64,000 nucleotides of DNA from Primula veris (taxonomy: Eukaryota; Streptophyta; Magnoliopsida; Ericales; Primulaceae), in NCBI GenBank assembly GCA_963682055.1, contig OY821745.1, positions 4,161,501 through 4,225,500 on the forward strand. The letters run 5' to 3'. The notes beneath the pieces are model-generated. The model was not told the origin of the DNA, searched no databases, and saw only the letters and a program-made list of their open reading frames with translations. Shown in pieces: positions 63,790 through 64,000 of the stretch (position 1 is its first letter; the number at the start of each line of letters is the position of its first letter). The position numbers were made by a program, and so were the translations under genes.

Positions 63790-64000
63790 GACCGGGCGAA
63801 AAACCGAAAAAACCGAACCGAAAAAGAACGAAATCGAAAAATCGAAAAAAATTCGGGTCGTTTTCGGTTTTTAATAAAACCGAACCGGAAAAGACCGAAA
63901 CCGAAAAAGACCGAAAAACACCGAAATTGGACCGAAAAAAAAGGTCCGGTTCGGTCCAAAAAATAAAAAGACCGAAACCGAAAAAAACCGAACCGAAAAA
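63790..64000. repeat. CCGAAA-type simple repeat running off the window
   Basis: Dense variants of ACCGAAAAA / ACCGAACCG on the plus strand, with a short inverted stretch (CGGTTTTTAATAAAACCG) in the middle. Similar but sparser sequence occurs near 4310-4440. Confidence 0.85.

Overview
This window is nuclear DNA from a flowering plant, most likely a eudicot. It is AT-rich. The genes have many short exons with plant-type introns and encode plant families: NBR1/Joka2, MATE/DETOXIFICATION, PIRL, C2-GRAM-VASt, L-type lectin receptor kinase and ferric-chelate reductase. Transposon debris lies between and inside them. I cannot name the species. Splice sites were placed by eye from reading-frame continuity and family conservation. 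Within each model the coding exons add up to an intact frame, except for the MATE gene.

Layout: (1) 1-3587, minus: 5' part of NBR1 (first three coding exons; the C-terminus lies outside). Intron 1 is a tandem array that contains a copy of the exon-1 splice junction. (2) 3600-6550: repeat-rich spacer. It holds a 376-bp MITE with a 9-bp target duplication, a second unfilled copy of the same site 1.4 kb away, and an LTR-like block. (3) 6553-19948, minus: a MATE efflux carrier with a 10.2-kb first intron containing a hAT-like element, a ~6-kb CACTA element carrying host-gene exon fragments, and a solo LTR. Exon 5 is frameshifted and intron 4 has a GC donor. (4) 20837-28168, minus: a PIRL leucine-rich-repeat gene whose 5-kb first intron holds a 3.1-kb foldback element with a tRNA-like sequence in each arm and a one-sided minisatellite. 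(5) 31053-39197, minus: an intact nine-exon C2-VASt-C2-GRAM-VASt gene. (6) 39200-45270: spacer with a small hAT, an LTR relic, a MITE and a hairpin just upstream of the next gene. (7) 45272-48835, plus: an L-type lectin receptor kinase with two introns; the first contains a decayed duplicate of the lectin exon. (8) 49746-55016, minus: an intact seven-exon ferric reductase (FRO). (9) 55017-64000: no gene seen; microsatellites, a tandem duplication, a hAT element, a Helitron-type 3' end and a simple repeat at the window edge.

The genes are unrelated in function and do not form a cluster: selective autophagy receptor, small-molecule efflux, intracellular LRR scaffold, membrane lipid/contact-site protein, surface kinase and iron reduction. 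The most unusual content is structural: the foldback element with paired Pol III-like boxes, the gene-fragment-carrying CACTA, the filled/empty MITE pair, and the duplicated exon or splice-site fragments in NBR1 and the lectin kinase.
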